Positions 23,511 to 34,587 of a stretch of DNA of 64,000 nt are shown here, in pieces. The DNA is from Byssochlamys sp. IMV 00236 (taxonomy: Eukaryota; Ascomycota; Eurotiomycetes; Eurotiales; Thermoascaceae). A model generated the notes under the pieces. That model saw only the letters and a list, made by a program, of their open reading frames with translations. It made no database searches and had not been told where the DNA came from. Both the position numbers and the translations under genes were made by a program. The stretch spans positions 62,001 to 126,000 of the forward strand of contig MSJH02000798.1 of assembly GCA_001931875.2 (NCBI GenBank). The letters run 5' to 3'. Position 1 is the stretch's first letter; each line of letters starts with the position of its first letter.

Positions 23511-24404
23511 ATGACATCCAAAGACAAAGAGATTGAGACAACAACAGCCAACATCAAAGAGAAAGAAGATGGCGATTCCCGCGGCAGTTCTCCTGAGAGC
23601 GACACCACTGCCAGGCCTGATCTACTAAATGCGCTCAACCATCTGAGAGAAATCCCAGATGTATTGCAAGAAGGCATTCTTTTCGCCGGTAGCGGGCCCG
23701 CCATCCTTCTACAGGCGTCTGTTCCTAACATCTTGAAGGAGCCGCAAGGGGGCGACCGTCTTGCGATCCAATTACTGGAGAGCGTCCAGACGATAATAAG
23801 CTACATATGCTGTCTAGCGCTGGGGACGAAAAAGGAGAAGAAGGCGTTGCTAAACCTGTTGGATCATGAAGAATACCCTCTGAAAGAAAACGACCATTAT
23901 TCACAAAACCCAGCTGTCCGCCTCTGGGTAGTTGCTACACTCTACGCAACCGCGACCGATATCTATCAGAGAGTTTACGGGAAGATGGACTATCGCACTG
24001 CGAAACGAGCGTATACAGAATATTCTCTCATCGTCTCCGCCCTCAAGGTTCCCGACGACGTGTGGCCACAAAATCGAGAAGAGTTCTGGCAATACTGGGA
24101 TACGATGATCGAAGATATCGATAGTTCAGCGCTCCCCAAAAATCTTGATAAGGAGCTACTGCACAATTTCAAAAAGGTGCCCGGTTGGGTCCGACCTTTC
24201 AAGCCTATTCTACATGCCTTTACGAAAGAGATGCTTCCACCACATATCCGAGAAGGCTACGGTCTCAAGTCGACAGCGAGTTGCAGAGCTATTTACCGGT
24301 TTGGACTGTGGGCTACGATCGCCATCTATCCAGCTTTTCCCAAGAAACTTCGTTCTTATCCCCAGCGATACTATCAACGGAAACTGGAAGAGAAACTCAA
24401 TTGA
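23511..24404 (+). CDS. MpaB-like/rubber-oxygenase-domain protein (DUF2236)
   Basis: Intronless, 297 residues from the ATG at 23511; the open frame extends 11 codons upstream to a TTG but not to an earlier ATG. The N-terminal 40 residues are charged and disordered. The rest matches the MpaB/latex-clearing-protein oxygenase family: GILFAGSGPAILLQA, LWVVATLYATATDIYQRVYG, EYSLIVSALKVPDDVWP and EFWQYWDTMIE. Family members are heme-containing oxygenases that cleave C=C bonds of terpenoid chains: MpaB cuts the farnesyl side chain of a mycophenolic acid intermediate at the ER, and Lcp cleaves rubber. The substrate here is unknown. No obvious N-terminal transmembrane anchor is seen. Confidence 0.85.
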   Translation: MTSKDKEIETTTANIKEKEDGDSRGSSPESDTTARPDLLNALNHLREIPDVLQEGILFAGSGPAILLQASVPNILKEPQGGDRLAIQLLESVQTIISYICCLALGTKKEKKALLNLLDHEEYPLKENDHYSQNPAVRLWVVATLYATATDIYQRVYGKMDYRTAKRAYTEYSLIVSALKVPDDVWPQNREEFWQYWDTMIEDIDSSALPKNLDKELLHNFKKVPGWVRPFKPILHAFTKEMLPPHIREGYGLKSTASCRAIYRFGLWATIAIYPAFPKKLRSYPQRYYQRKLEEKLN

Positions 24405-25878
24405 AGAAGGCCACTCGCTCCACGCTGCGAAAACGATCTCTTTTGTGCACTCGTTATATTGCATCACATTGGTCCCTTTCTTTTGTTATGTTTGTTTATA
24501 ATATACCTCAGGAGTTACCACGTAGTGTTGGTGTTGTTAATTTTCATAGGGCACATCTTAAGACGAGTCAGTCCAGTTTCTTGGCTGGAAGAAAACAAAA
24601 TTCAAGTGACTGAGGAACGATACTACGCAGCTATTTTCTCCGGTACTATGATGAAATATGCGCAAATTCTCGAGTCTCGATTGAGTGACTCGCGCGCATA
24701 ATCCTCCTCCCAAGCTGGTGATTCTCGTCCCGACCTTGCACATTCGTCGACCGCATCCGACGCTATTGTCTAGATACTAGCCTAACAGAACTCTATCTCT
24801 CAGTAAGCCACTTAGGCTGTCCGTGATATAAAAGCAGTCTTGCTCGATGAAACTAGTTATGTTATTTTTGTTAATTTGCCCGTTCTCCGCCGGTGATCCG
24901 TGTTCTTGGGCCCGCGCAACCCCGCATCTCAACCCCGGTTTTTCGGTTGTATATCCCAACTCTGCAACCCGACCGATAAGTATGTCGAACGACCAGCTCG
25001 ACCCAACACCTACCTCGAGGCACCGTGACGATATCAGTACTCGCAAACTGGAGTCTGCGATTACCAACCGAAATGGGCATTATTAATTCAAAAACCATGT
25101 TGGGTTAAGTTATGTGGACACCACTTTGTGTAAGAGTATCATGAGCTTTAGAGTATGGTAGTTTTTTGTTTCTTGTCTTCTTTTTTCTTGAGCTCTAATC
25201 CATATCTGGCTCTCTGGTCAGTTCCTTGATATCGCTACTATCCCGACCGGCACTTTGCTTACAGGTACGTGGCGCAGAAAGTTTCATCGAACGCCCTGTT
25301 ATTCACCCGCTGCTTATGCACTAGGGTATACCTTGCGAGGGGCAAAGACGGGATATCCCGAGGTACTGCAGGTCATGAACTCTTCGATTTTCTCATTCGT
25401 CCATGTTTCTATCATCTCTGGTCTATGCGCTGAAGTGGCGCAGGAACAGATTGTGCCGTCCCTTGGGTGTCTAAGCTTTGTAGTATGGTAACTACTTCTT
25501 CACGCTGGGTCGAATGGGGACTAGACATCCAAAATCCTGCTAACAAGACATGTAGCACTGCTACTCTTCGATATAGTCTAACGATGTAGCCAATTGAAAA
25601 CACGGTTGAGTGGGAATGGCTTAATCGTGTTGCTGCCACCGACATCACCCAGCGTGCATATCACGCGCTAGACTCTATGTTCCTCGGTCTGAATGCATGA
25701 TGCAGAGGAGGGGGTATACAGGGGTATGCTGGTAAAGTCTGGGTCGAGTCAATCTGAAGACATGATAGAGAGCAATTGAGCGCCTCGGATGTATGTATGT
25801 ATAGTTCTTCCAGTTGCTCTGGGCTGCGGAGATTTATTCGCTCGTTTCTCAGGAGCTCGTTCAGCTGGTAAAGTGAAG
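24405..25878. other. Intergenic, no supported gene
   Basis: 1.5 kb between two plus-strand genes. Only short unassigned ORFs; a small GTAT-type repeat occurs at about 25,790-25,803 just before the next gene. Confidence 0.5.
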
Positions 25879-26364
25879 ATGAGGACGTTGACGCTTCTTT
25901 CGTATTTTCTTCTGCGGGGATCGTCAATTCTTGCGATTCCTCAGGCAGGATCGTCGTTTGTTGCGGTCCCTGCTCAACAACCTTGGAAGCAAGGTAGTCG
26001 TCCGACACCACATTGGCCCTCTGGCGGAGCAGCAAGTCCGGCTGCTGATCCTCAGGCGACCCCGGCTATCAATTCACCAAATGAAGAGTCTAAGGACGCT
26101 CAAGACGCGTCAACTGGATCAGCGGCATCACCGGCACAAGCAAATAGTGCTACTGCTGCCAGTGCTCCGGGGAATAATGCGAACGCATGGACACCTCAAG
26201 CCAATAATGGCGCCCAGAACGGTGCGGCGACCTCAGCAGCTGCTTCGCCATCATCATCGGAAGAGAGTAACTCGTGTAGAAGCTCGCAAGCCCCAGAATT
26301 CCCAAAGAAACCGATGAAGTGGGGAAAAATTCCTTCTGATAGAGTCGTGAAGCGAATTGTATGA
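25879..26364 (+). CDS. Small secreted low-complexity protein, hypothetical
   Basis: Intronless ORF of 161 residues from ATG 25879. The N-terminus looks like a signal peptide (MRTLTLLSYFLLRGSSILAI, cleavage probably near residue 20). The mature part is rich in Ala, Ser, Gln, Asn and Pro, with stretches such as SAASPAQANSATAASAPGNN, and ends in a basic tail (KKPMKWGKIPSDRVVKRIV). I recognise no domain. It could be a cell-wall or secreted effector-like protein; a spurious ORF is possible because the composition is repetitive. An open frame on the other strand (25661-26035) overlaps its 5' half but has no signal peptide or domain. Confidence 0.5.
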   Translation: MRTLTLLSYFLLRGSSILAIPQAGSSFVAVPAQQPWKQGSRPTPHWPSGGAASPAADPQATPAINSPNEESKDAQDASTGSAASPAQANSATAASAPGNNANAWTPQANNGAQNGAATSAAASPSSSEESNSCRSSQAPEFPKKPMKWGKIPSDRVVKRIV

Positions 26365-26652
26365 TGCAAGTCTTGGCTTCTCCCGACTTTACAGTCCATG
26401 ATCAGAAGTTATTTCCCGAAATAGCTAGAAGTACAGGCAATATATTTCATGGTTCCTTTTTACCTGGTTTATGATGATTTACAGAATTGATAAAAAGCTC
26501 CGATCTCCCCGTGCGGGTAGTTCTGCAATAATGGAAAAAGAGATAGCTAATAATGCACTTTGTTGCTATCTATTCTAGATTCGATTCATAAGATCCATTT
26601 ATCGTCACAAGTAGATATAAATTGCTACTATTGCGCCGCATAATTGGAACAT

Positions 26653-28453
26653 CTAGTCAGAGTCGAGGGAACGCAGGCTGATGGCCGACGATTCGTGGTT
26701 ATTATCTGCGTCTGCCTTATCAAAAAGGGACTGCACCCAGGTTGAGCAGATATCGAAGAATTTGGGCGCCTCGGAGTAGACTGCAGCAAACTGCAAGAAA
26801 CCGTGCGACACCCCGGGGACTATGCTCACTTCAAGGTGGTCTTTCTCGTTGAATTCTGCATCTCTCTCACTCAACTCCCGTGATTTGGCCTCCCTGAGTC
26901 TGCCGGCAAATACCACAGTATCGTCCACAAGGGGATCCTTGTCTCCGGTGATAATGTATGTCTTCGGGAACCGCGCGAGCAGCGACTCTGGTGCCAGAAT
27001 GGGGGAGAGAATAAAATCGGTGCTGAAGTCCTCATTGCCGTTAGGACCAATGTAAAGCATAGCCATACGGCGCGCCATGTCCGGTACGAGAACCCGATCG
27101 TTACAGTATGCCGCCATGGTCGAAATGAGCATGTGGGTGGTGTTGTCTTGATCTGACTGGCTCTTGGTATCCTTGGAATTAATTCCCGGAACCACGGGAG
27201 TCTTTGAAGATGCAATCTTTTCGTAGAACTTCTTCTTCAGTTGGGCAACATTTTCGTCTGTCTTCACGTTGCTCCTGTCCTGTATCAATGCCATCTGATC
27301 GCTGCCCACCCAGGTACCAGCATTGCCGCTCAGAGCAGGGTATACCAAGAGAAGTCCGTCCGGCGTTGGAAGTTCCTCTCTGCCATTGTCGCCAGACTGC
27401 AGGACCATTAGTGTGAGGGCTGAGGCCAGGTTTCCACCAGCACTGTCTCCCGTAACGACGATCTGGGGTCGGATGTCTCCGCTGAGTCCTATGCATTGTC
27501 CGCGGGTGGTCGCAAGCTGGTGATAGACATCGTAACACTCGTTAATGGCGTAGGGATAAGGATATTCGGGAGCCTTCCTGTAGTCAAGACTGATGACCGG
27601 GACACCCAGTTTTCCAGTCCAAGACAGAAGTTTATCGTCCACCGTCCTAGGATCCATCGCGACGAAGCCACCTCCTGGGATGTCCAATACCACTTTCTTC
27701 TGGTCGCGCAATTCCTCAAGGGATCCGTCAAAATACAGCCAGGTCGTAACGGGCTCCTTATATGTAGATCCTTCCGGACGAGGGATTTTGATAGGGCGCG
27801 GTCCATATTTTGTATACTTAGGTTTTGTAAGGCGTCCAAGAGCAGAGAGGATTGGCGTCGTGCCCTTGTTCCAGGAGACGCGCACATGGTCGACAGTCAG
27901 GACAGAGTGTATTCTGCGGACCTTAGCGTCTGCCTGGTCCACAGCAAACAGATAATAAGCCGAAAACACTAATGACGCGATATGTCGGAGGAACGCTGGT
28001 TTGATATCCATAGCGGTCCAGAAACCCGCATCCAACGCGGTAAGGATCCAGGTGGCCCGGAAAAAGGACGGGCTGTACATGTTGGCCAAATGCTCTGGGC
28101 CGCTAAGGCCGAAAATTCTGCTGAAGTTGTTTGAGATATAGAGGGAGATAATGGTCAGAAACATTGTCTGCCAGGGCGTCACAGCACCCGCGAGCTGTGC
28201 GGAGTACTTTCGAACTCCGGGAGGGCCATGTTTGCTGCCCCTACAATGAAGAAGAAGGTGAGCAGATGAGTAGCCGACAAGTCAAGTGCGAAATCCATAC
28301 TTGACGAGATAGGCCAAAGAGAGCGAAACGATTGTCAAAATCTGAAGTCTGCGAAGCTTGGCAGAGGGCCTACCCAAAAGATGGTCTGTAGAATCATTAG
28401 TTATTAGATAGTTATCACCTGTGAATTGGGTCCGAAGAGGGCCTACCGATCAT
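26653..28453 (-). CDS. Membrane-anchored alpha/beta hydrolase (hormone-sensitive-lipase-like esterase)
   Basis: Three exons: 28453-28447 (7 nt), 28385-28301 and 28240-26653, encoding 559 residues. Two short upstream exons were found because the long open frame begins only at a GTG and continues upstream as KHGPPGVRKYSAQLAGAV to a good acceptor; joining back gives MIDHLLGRPSAKLRRLQ and a hydrophobic helix (QILTIVSLSLAYLV), an ER-type anchor. Hydrolase motifs are PGGGF in place of HGGG (219-223), the nucleophile elbow GDSAGG (295-300, Ser297), an acid region GDKDPLVDD and VSHGF with the catalytic His. The family hydrolyses acyl or sterol esters. An insertion between the nucleophile and acid loops makes it longer than bacterial relatives. 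The 7 nt first exon should be checked against transcripts. Confidence 0.88.
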
Positions 28454-29159
28454 TTTTAATGGTTTTTAACAGCCAATTCCTGCAAGAAGTCACAAATAGA
28501 TAGTATCAATGCCCTTTTCAATGGAAACACTTCGGGCCAACCAAGGGCCTTGGAAGGGATATGGATATATGGTCGGCACCTTCAACGGTCCTCCATGCAG
28601 CGGCAAGATCAAAGAATAGCAAGAGGCCAGCAGTCCGGAGTTATTTAGCTACAGTACACAGAGGTACCGTACTTATGTCCATACCTAGGTAATCGATTCA
28701 TTGTTCTGGATAGCCGAAAAGAAACCAGGCACGCGCATGTGATCCATGGGAGAACGCTAGTCCTAATCTGGTCTTTGCGGGGAAAGCTCGTTTCCTCCGC
28801 ACAAGCAAGAAATAATAATACAGTACATATCATTTAATAATAATGAGTACATATGATATCTATTCATTATCGACATTTTTTATTCCTCCAGGTGTTTCAA
28901 TTATACTTTTGCGTAAAGTGTTGTTGCACCTATCCTCAAAACATCTGTGATACGCTCGGACCAGTAGAAGTAGAGACCAATTTCTATTACCTGGAGCCCT
29001 GGTCTAGTTCAGGTCATACTGAGGAGAGTTTCTGGATATTGACAGTTCTTATATGACCCAGATACCGTCGATAATAATCATTGAGCGCTAGCGAAATGTT
29101 TACAATATACTGGCTGCAAAAGTTTTCTGTTTTTTCTCTACTTTTTCCGCCTCCCTCTG

Positions 29160-29231
29160 ATTGGTCTACTCTAAGTCACCGCCACGTGACCTTTAATTTA
29201 ATTGGTCTGTTTTAAGTCACCGCCATATGAC
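29160..29231. repeat. Two 31 bp direct repeats, 41 bp period
   Basis: Units 29160-29190 and 29201-29231 share ATTGGTCT then TAAGTCACCGCCA and TGAC; they differ at a few positions, mainly C/T and G/A (CACGTG against CATATG). The pattern fits diverged repeats subject to C-to-T mutation. Confidence 0.85.
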
Positions 29232-29661
29232 TCTGAACTGCTATATATTACCGCTTTCTAATTCGGGAAATTAAAATAACTCCTCCTAACCTCCTATACA
29301 GGTTCGCGTCTGCTTTAATTAATTTATATCTTTTATAGTTCTTACCTCCTGCTTTCTTTTGCCTATTAAAGCTCGCTTTTAGAGCATTTTCTTCTATCTA
29401 AATACTGGCTTCTTATTAGTCTGTCTAAAATATCGACTATATCAGCTAAATCCCTCCTACCTATCCCCCTTCTGCCTACCTATCCTATATAGACTTCGGC
29501 TTCTTATACTATCTGGCAATTATTAGCTAGCTTTATCTATTAGGTAGCTCTTTATAATATTCATTATCTATAGTTACTATACTAAAAGAACCTAGCAAAT
29601 TACCTAATTAAGCAATTAACCTATCTGCCAGGCTTTGCAAGCGCGCCAGCGCGTCAGCGCC

Positions 29662-29697
29662 AGCAGCCAGCTTAGTCAGAGCAGCCAGCTTAGTCAC
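29662..29697. repeat. 18 bp tandem duplication
   Basis: AGCAGCCAGCTTAGTCAG at 29662-29679 is repeated with one final-base change at 29680-29697. It lies in a locally GC-richer island inside the AT-rich block. Confidence 0.9.
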
Positions 29698-31155
29698 TAC
29701 GCTCAATGATTATTTGCTACGGCCCCTCCTAGCCGTAGCGCACCTAGTATAGTTAGACTATTCCTTACCAGACATAATGTCTTAATGCACCGCTACTCCT
29801 GCAGTAGTGACAACCACAACTAGGCTAAGGAGAGCGACATTCCATGGATTCTCCGTCGCTTCTCCTCTAAGCGGCTCTCTAGCGTTAGCGCTAGGCTATT
29901 TTTGAGCCTTGCGATGCCCCAAACACGGAGTAGACTAGCTAAACAATCCGGCCCCTCGATTCAAGCACGGCAACTCCGGCACTATCAAGACTCAAGAGTC
30001 AAGAGAAACTTAAAAGGCGACAATAATAAATAATGGTACGTTGTACCATGCCAAGACCACAATTGCTAGCGTGATGTGACGGGATTTTTTCCGTTTCGCT
30101 AAGGAGACCTTCATCAGGTATGGTACTAAATCACTAAATCATAGTAAATCTACTCCGTACTCGACTCCGGCGAGAATTCGCAGACATCCGAAAAGATGTG
30201 ACAACCAGTATCGCCTGCAAACAGAAAGAAGGAATTGTTGAGATCAGCTGGTTGTCAATCGACAGAAGGTTCCAAGGATCTCGCCAACGGATTCAGAACT
30301 GATCAAGTACCATACGGTTCTGACATCGGAGTTCGCGGAAGGGGTAATTAATGCCAAGGTACGTCGTATTTAATGGATAAATATTAATATAGACTTGAGC
30401 TCAAGAATAATGACTCAAAAATGAATGATTAGCCACTTGATCTCGGAGAACGGGCCGAATCGACCAGCCTTAAGCTATCTACTCCTGGTTAGTATCGGGC
30501 GCTAGGCAAATGAGGAGATTTCATTAGCACGAGGCTCTCCGGCTTGAATGAGTCCGCGATACTTACCTGACTTCCGTTATCCTTGCTGTTTTGCTGCCAA
30601 ATTTGTATTTCTCTTTGTTCTCTCCTAGAAACTATATTTAGGCAACCAGAGAAACGCCAACAATCAGCATCGCTCCCCGGAACATGCACTTCCTCGCGAC
30701 GTGAACAAACCAGGACCTCTTTACTAACTACTCTCTGGGAATTCAGAACGCCACCGCCGTTAGGGGATATCCGACTTTGTTCTAAGCGAGCTCCAGACTA
30801 CTCTAGCTCTTTCACTTAAACACCTATCAAGAAGACTCTTTCCACCGGCTCCATGGCTCAAGCGAAGGCCTCTTACTGCATTAGGGCTTATCGTGCTGCC
30901 AAGCTGTATCGCCAAGATGCATCCTGTCGGCACTCGAGTCAAAAATGAATTGCGGCTCAACCGCAGCCTGAACCATCTACAACGCTACTGCGCATTAGAA
31001 AACTCTCTACCATGAGATTAGGCAGCCCTCTTTCTGGACTAATTTGGGGCGGAGGCAAAAGCCATATTGTTAAATAGGTCCTTGATAGCCGCTCTTGGGT
31101 TTCGCGCGTAGTCACTCTTCTCGATCGTAACTAGGTATCTAGTACCAGAAATATC

Positions 31156-32767
31156 ATGAGGTCTACGCTCGTGCTGTCAGCCGGTCTCCTGGCATATTCG
31201 GCCAAGGCCGTTGTCCTGAATGAACGGGCTGTACCAGCTGTGGTCAGCTTCGATGTCGAGCGGAGCATCATTGAAGACCCAGTGCGACGAGAACAGATGC
31301 GCAAGAAGAGAGACAATACTGTCGGTATTGACATCGTGAATCCTGTGCGTATCTCCGCCTGTGTTCTTTTCTTCTTCTCCTTCCTGGCTAACACACTACA
31401 CAGCAAGATCTTAGCATCTACTGGATCAACGGCACATTCGGAACCCCTGAACAGTCAATTACTCTCGCCCTTGACACTGGCAGCAGTGACACCTGGGTGA
31501 ATGTCGCCACTTCAGGCTTCTGTTCACAAGACTCTGAGCCATGTAAGCCGTTTGGCACTTATGACCACAGCAAATCGTCTACATACAAATTTCTTGACCA
31601 TAATCTCGACAATACCTATGGCGACGGCACCAGAGCGAAAGGAGACTACGTTACCGATACTATGAAGTTTGGAGGAGCCACTCTGAAAGACTTCCAGTTT
31701 GGCGTTGCATACCAGTCAGGAGCTAACAGTACGTGCTGGTTGTATTAACTGAATGGTAATTTCGATGACTGACTTCCCGGGCAGAAGGAATTTTGGGCAT
31801 TGGCTACTCTGCCCTCGCTGGTGGCGGCCGCGATATGTACAATAACTTCCCCGTTGCCTTGGTGGATGCAGGCTATATCAAGTCGCCCGCTTTCAGCTTG
31901 TACCTCAACCAGCTCCACGCTTCCAAGGGACAGGTGCTATTCGGCGGTGTCGATACATCCAAGTATATCGGCGAGCTTCAGTCGGTGCCCATGATCTCAA
32001 CCTACGGTCAGCATTACAGTTTGCAGATCGCTCTTACGAGTCTGTCACTACAAAAGGGTGACAAGAAGGCATCCAGCTACAGTTCCTCTGAGTTTCCTTT
32101 GGTGACAACCCTGGACTGCGGCAGTACTTTCATTATCCTTCCCGATTCCCTGGCGAAAGATATCTACGATGACCTGGACGTCAAGTACAACTCTACCGCA
32201 AACTGGGGTCTTCTGCCATGCAGCATGAAGAACAAGGATTGGAACTTGACTTACTCCTTTTCTGGCATCGAGATCAATGTCCCCATCAGTGAGCTCGTCC
32301 TGGACCCAGTTGCCTACGACGGTGACGTGGTTCAGTGCCTCTTCGGAATCACATCTGGAGGTGATGATACAGTGCTCATGGGTGACCCGTTCTTGCGCAA
32401 CGCCTACGCTGTTTTCGATCTCGCCAACAACGAGATCTCACTTGCCCAGGCCAACTTTAACCCAGGAAAAGAGCACATCCTTGAGATTGGTACTGGCAAG
32501 GACGCTGTTCCAGGAGCGACCCAGGTCGAATCCGCAGTGACAAGCGTCATCAACTCTGCGGCTGCTGCTGCCACCACCGTTATTGGGCCGGTGGAAACTG
32601 AAGGTCCAGTCTCTACCATAACCTCCGGCGCGACTACGGGATCTACCTCTTCTTCTGCCGCGACATCGACATCGACATCGAAGGGCTTGGCTGCTCTGCC
32701 AACCAGCGATTCCAGACACCTCCTCGCAGGAATTGCCGGTGCTGTTGGCCTCGCGATGGCGCTGTGA
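31156..32767 (+). CDS. GPI-anchored aspartic protease (yapsin/OpsB-like)
   Basis: Three exons (31156-31344, 31404-31728, 31785-32767) encode 498 residues. It has a signal peptide (about 1-18), a propeptide ending in a Kex2-type site RKKR (49-52), the first active-site motif ALDTGSSDTW (Asp87), a flap-like YGDGTRAKGDYV and a second active-site motif TTLDCGSTF (Asp282). The C-terminus has a Ser/Thr/Ala-rich linker (about 415-475) and a hydrophobic tail HLLAGIAGAVGLAMAL, the layout of a GPI-anchored yapsin that processes cell-wall or secreted proteins at the plasma membrane. The second motif reads D-C-G where D-S/T-G is usual; the Asp is kept, so activity is likely but should be tested. Length is usual for the family. 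Confidence 0.93.
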
Positions 32768-33050
32768 TGATACCCATGTTATGATTCAGATTCGCCTCGC
32801 TTTTTTTTTTTTTGTAAAGAGCATACATATAGCTAATAGACGAGAAATATAATTTTCTATTGTATATACTATTCTTTCGAGGCTTCATCCTCTATTTAGA
32901 ACTTCAGGATCAGTGACCACTGTCATCAAAGCATTTTGTGGAAGGTTTAGTTCTCAGTAACTACATCCTCGTTCTTATGGTTATTTATTTTGTTTTTTTC
33001 AGTTAATTGGATCATCAATCAATAAGTAGAAGCGAACATACAACAAGCCA

Positions 33051-33122
33051 GTCCCGGTGGTCCAGGGGTAGGGCATGAGACTGCAGTTCTTAAAGTCGCG
33101 TGTTCGAGTCACGCTCGGGACT
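33051..33122 (+). tRNA. tRNA-Cys (anticodon GCA), no intron
   Basis: A complete 72 nt cloverleaf can be folded by hand: acceptor GTCCCGG/TCGGGAC (one G-U), D-stem GTCC/GGGC, anticodon stem TGAGA/TCTTA with loop CTGCAGT, T-stem GCGTG/CACGC with loop TTCGAGT. The anticodon at 33083-33085 is GCA. The discriminator base is T, the identity base for tRNA-Cys. A T6 run at 33151-33156 can serve as the pol III terminator. Confidence 0.93.
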
Positions 33123-33428
33123 GGATATTCCTGATTACTCAGGAATTCCCTTTTTTGTCTTTTACATCCCCGTTTTTTTTTCGACTCTTAATAATTCTTA
33201 CCGGTTATATTTAATTTGTTCTATTTTTTTTTTACCCTTCCAAGATTTCTGTGCGCCATTACGGAAGCTATTTGGCGCTTCTGTAGTGTCGTGGTTTTAA
33301 TGGGGTGACCGACATCCTTCCGCAGCGCGAACTCTGCGAGAAATATATATTGTTCCTTACTGAGACTCGCGCTTCAACCATTGTATAATTCCATGATGAT
33401 GTCTGCTATTTGCCCGACCCCCCAGGAC
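33123..33428. other. Short intergenic region
   Basis: 306 bp with T-runs between tRNA-Cys and the 3' end of a minus-strand hydrolase. Nothing else seen. Confidence 0.6.
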
Positions 33429-34587
33429 TTACTGCTTGCCAAGTAACCATCTCAACTGCTCCAGCGTAGCCTCTCTCCATTTTGCAGCCTCTTTCAACTG
33501 CGGGTATAGATTGAAAGCATGGGGGAAGCCAGTGTAAACGGTGACTTTCGTCTCCACGCCAATCCTATTCAACTTCTCTGCGAACAACAAACCTTCATCG
33601 CGTAGCGGATCCATCCCCGCAATATGGAACGTGGTTGGGGGCCATAACTCCTTATCGAACTCTTCGTCGGGAATAATAAGGAAGGAAAGTCTCTCGTCGG
33701 CTTTCGTCTCCTCGGACGCGTTGGGTAAGTACATGTTTACGAAATCGTTCAGCCGAGACATTGGAAGGAGCGGAGCGTCGGCATTCTGGACAAGGGAGGA
33801 GGATTGTCGGTTCTCTAGGAGATGATAAGGGAACAGGTCGGGATGGACAGTCGGAGGAGCAGTGAGGACCAGCCCCTTCACTCGTGAGACTGGTCTCGGG
33901 GCGCTGGATCCCTGATCTTGTTGCAGTTTCTGGATGCGTCTCATCTCCCTGACCGCGATGCCGATCGAGAGGTTCGCTCCCGCGGATGTGCCGCCAAGGT
34001 AGACTCTGTTCGTGTCTAGATCGTACTTAGCTGCCACTTCGGAGCCTTCAGATGCGAAGACCTCGAAAGCTGCCCATGACTCCTCTGGTTGTGTGGGGAA
34101 AGCGTATTCGGGTGTAGGGTGGTAGAGGGGGTGCAGGATGGCGATACCGACGCCTGTCGGATCCGTCTTGGTGAAGGTCGAGCAGAGATGAGCGCAGTAG
34201 GGCGCCTCGGTCTCCAATGTTCCTAGATGCCAGCCGCCGGAGTGATAACGGATATAGAGAGGCAGAGGGGCTTTGCCGGTGGTCTTAGGACGGTAGAGAC
34301 GGGCTGGAATCGATAAGCCGCCGGGAGTTGGGATCGTGAACTCGTCAATTTGGACATCATCTGTTTATGTAACGTTAGCTGGGACGATTCAGTATTCAGA
34401 CAGATAGTTCCCTGTTCCAAAACACACCTGCTACCCCGTAGAATTCTTTATGTGCCTTTGCTCTCGAAGCGTTAAAAGCATCCCGTGCTTCAAACACCGT
34501 GGCTGTTGGAGGCACAGCAGGAGGGAGTGTCTTTTGAAACTCAACCCATTCTGCCGCTGGAGTAGCGTACTGTGAATAATCGGCCAT
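33429..34587 (-). CDS. Alpha/beta hydrolase (lipase/esterase, HSL-like)
   Basis: Two exons (34587-34428, 34360-33429; 67 bp intron, donor GTGTGT) encode 363 residues. It has an oxyanion-hole region YHSGGWHLG (92-100) in place of HGGG, a nucleophile elbow GGTSAGANL with Ser179, the acid loop GMDPLRDEG with Asp304 and GFPHAFN with His334, so the catalytic triad is complete. No signal peptide or membrane helix is visible, so it is probably cytosolic. Fungal relatives hydrolyse short acyl esters or act as tailoring esterases; the substrate is unknown. It is divergent from the 3-hydroxyacyl-CoA-dehydrogenase-like gene, with 756 bp between starts. Confidence 0.92.

Larger units (their letters stand above)
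28454..31155. other. Gene-poor gap with AT-rich repeat-like block
   Basis: 2.7 kb without a supported gene between divergent genes. From about 29,090 to 29,980 the sequence is AT- and pyrimidine-rich with many stops in all frames, two diverged 31 bp direct repeats (29160-29231) and an 18 bp tandem repeat (29662-29697). A short palindrome (ATGGTACGTTGTACCAT) follows near 30,032-30,048. This looks like a mutated repeat or transposon remnant, but no element ends or transposase motif could be identified. Confidence 0.5.

Noticed and set aside
25661..26035. 124-codon minus-strand ORF overlapping the small secreted protein
   Set aside because: No signal peptide or domain; the plus-strand frame has a good signal peptide. 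Neither is certain.
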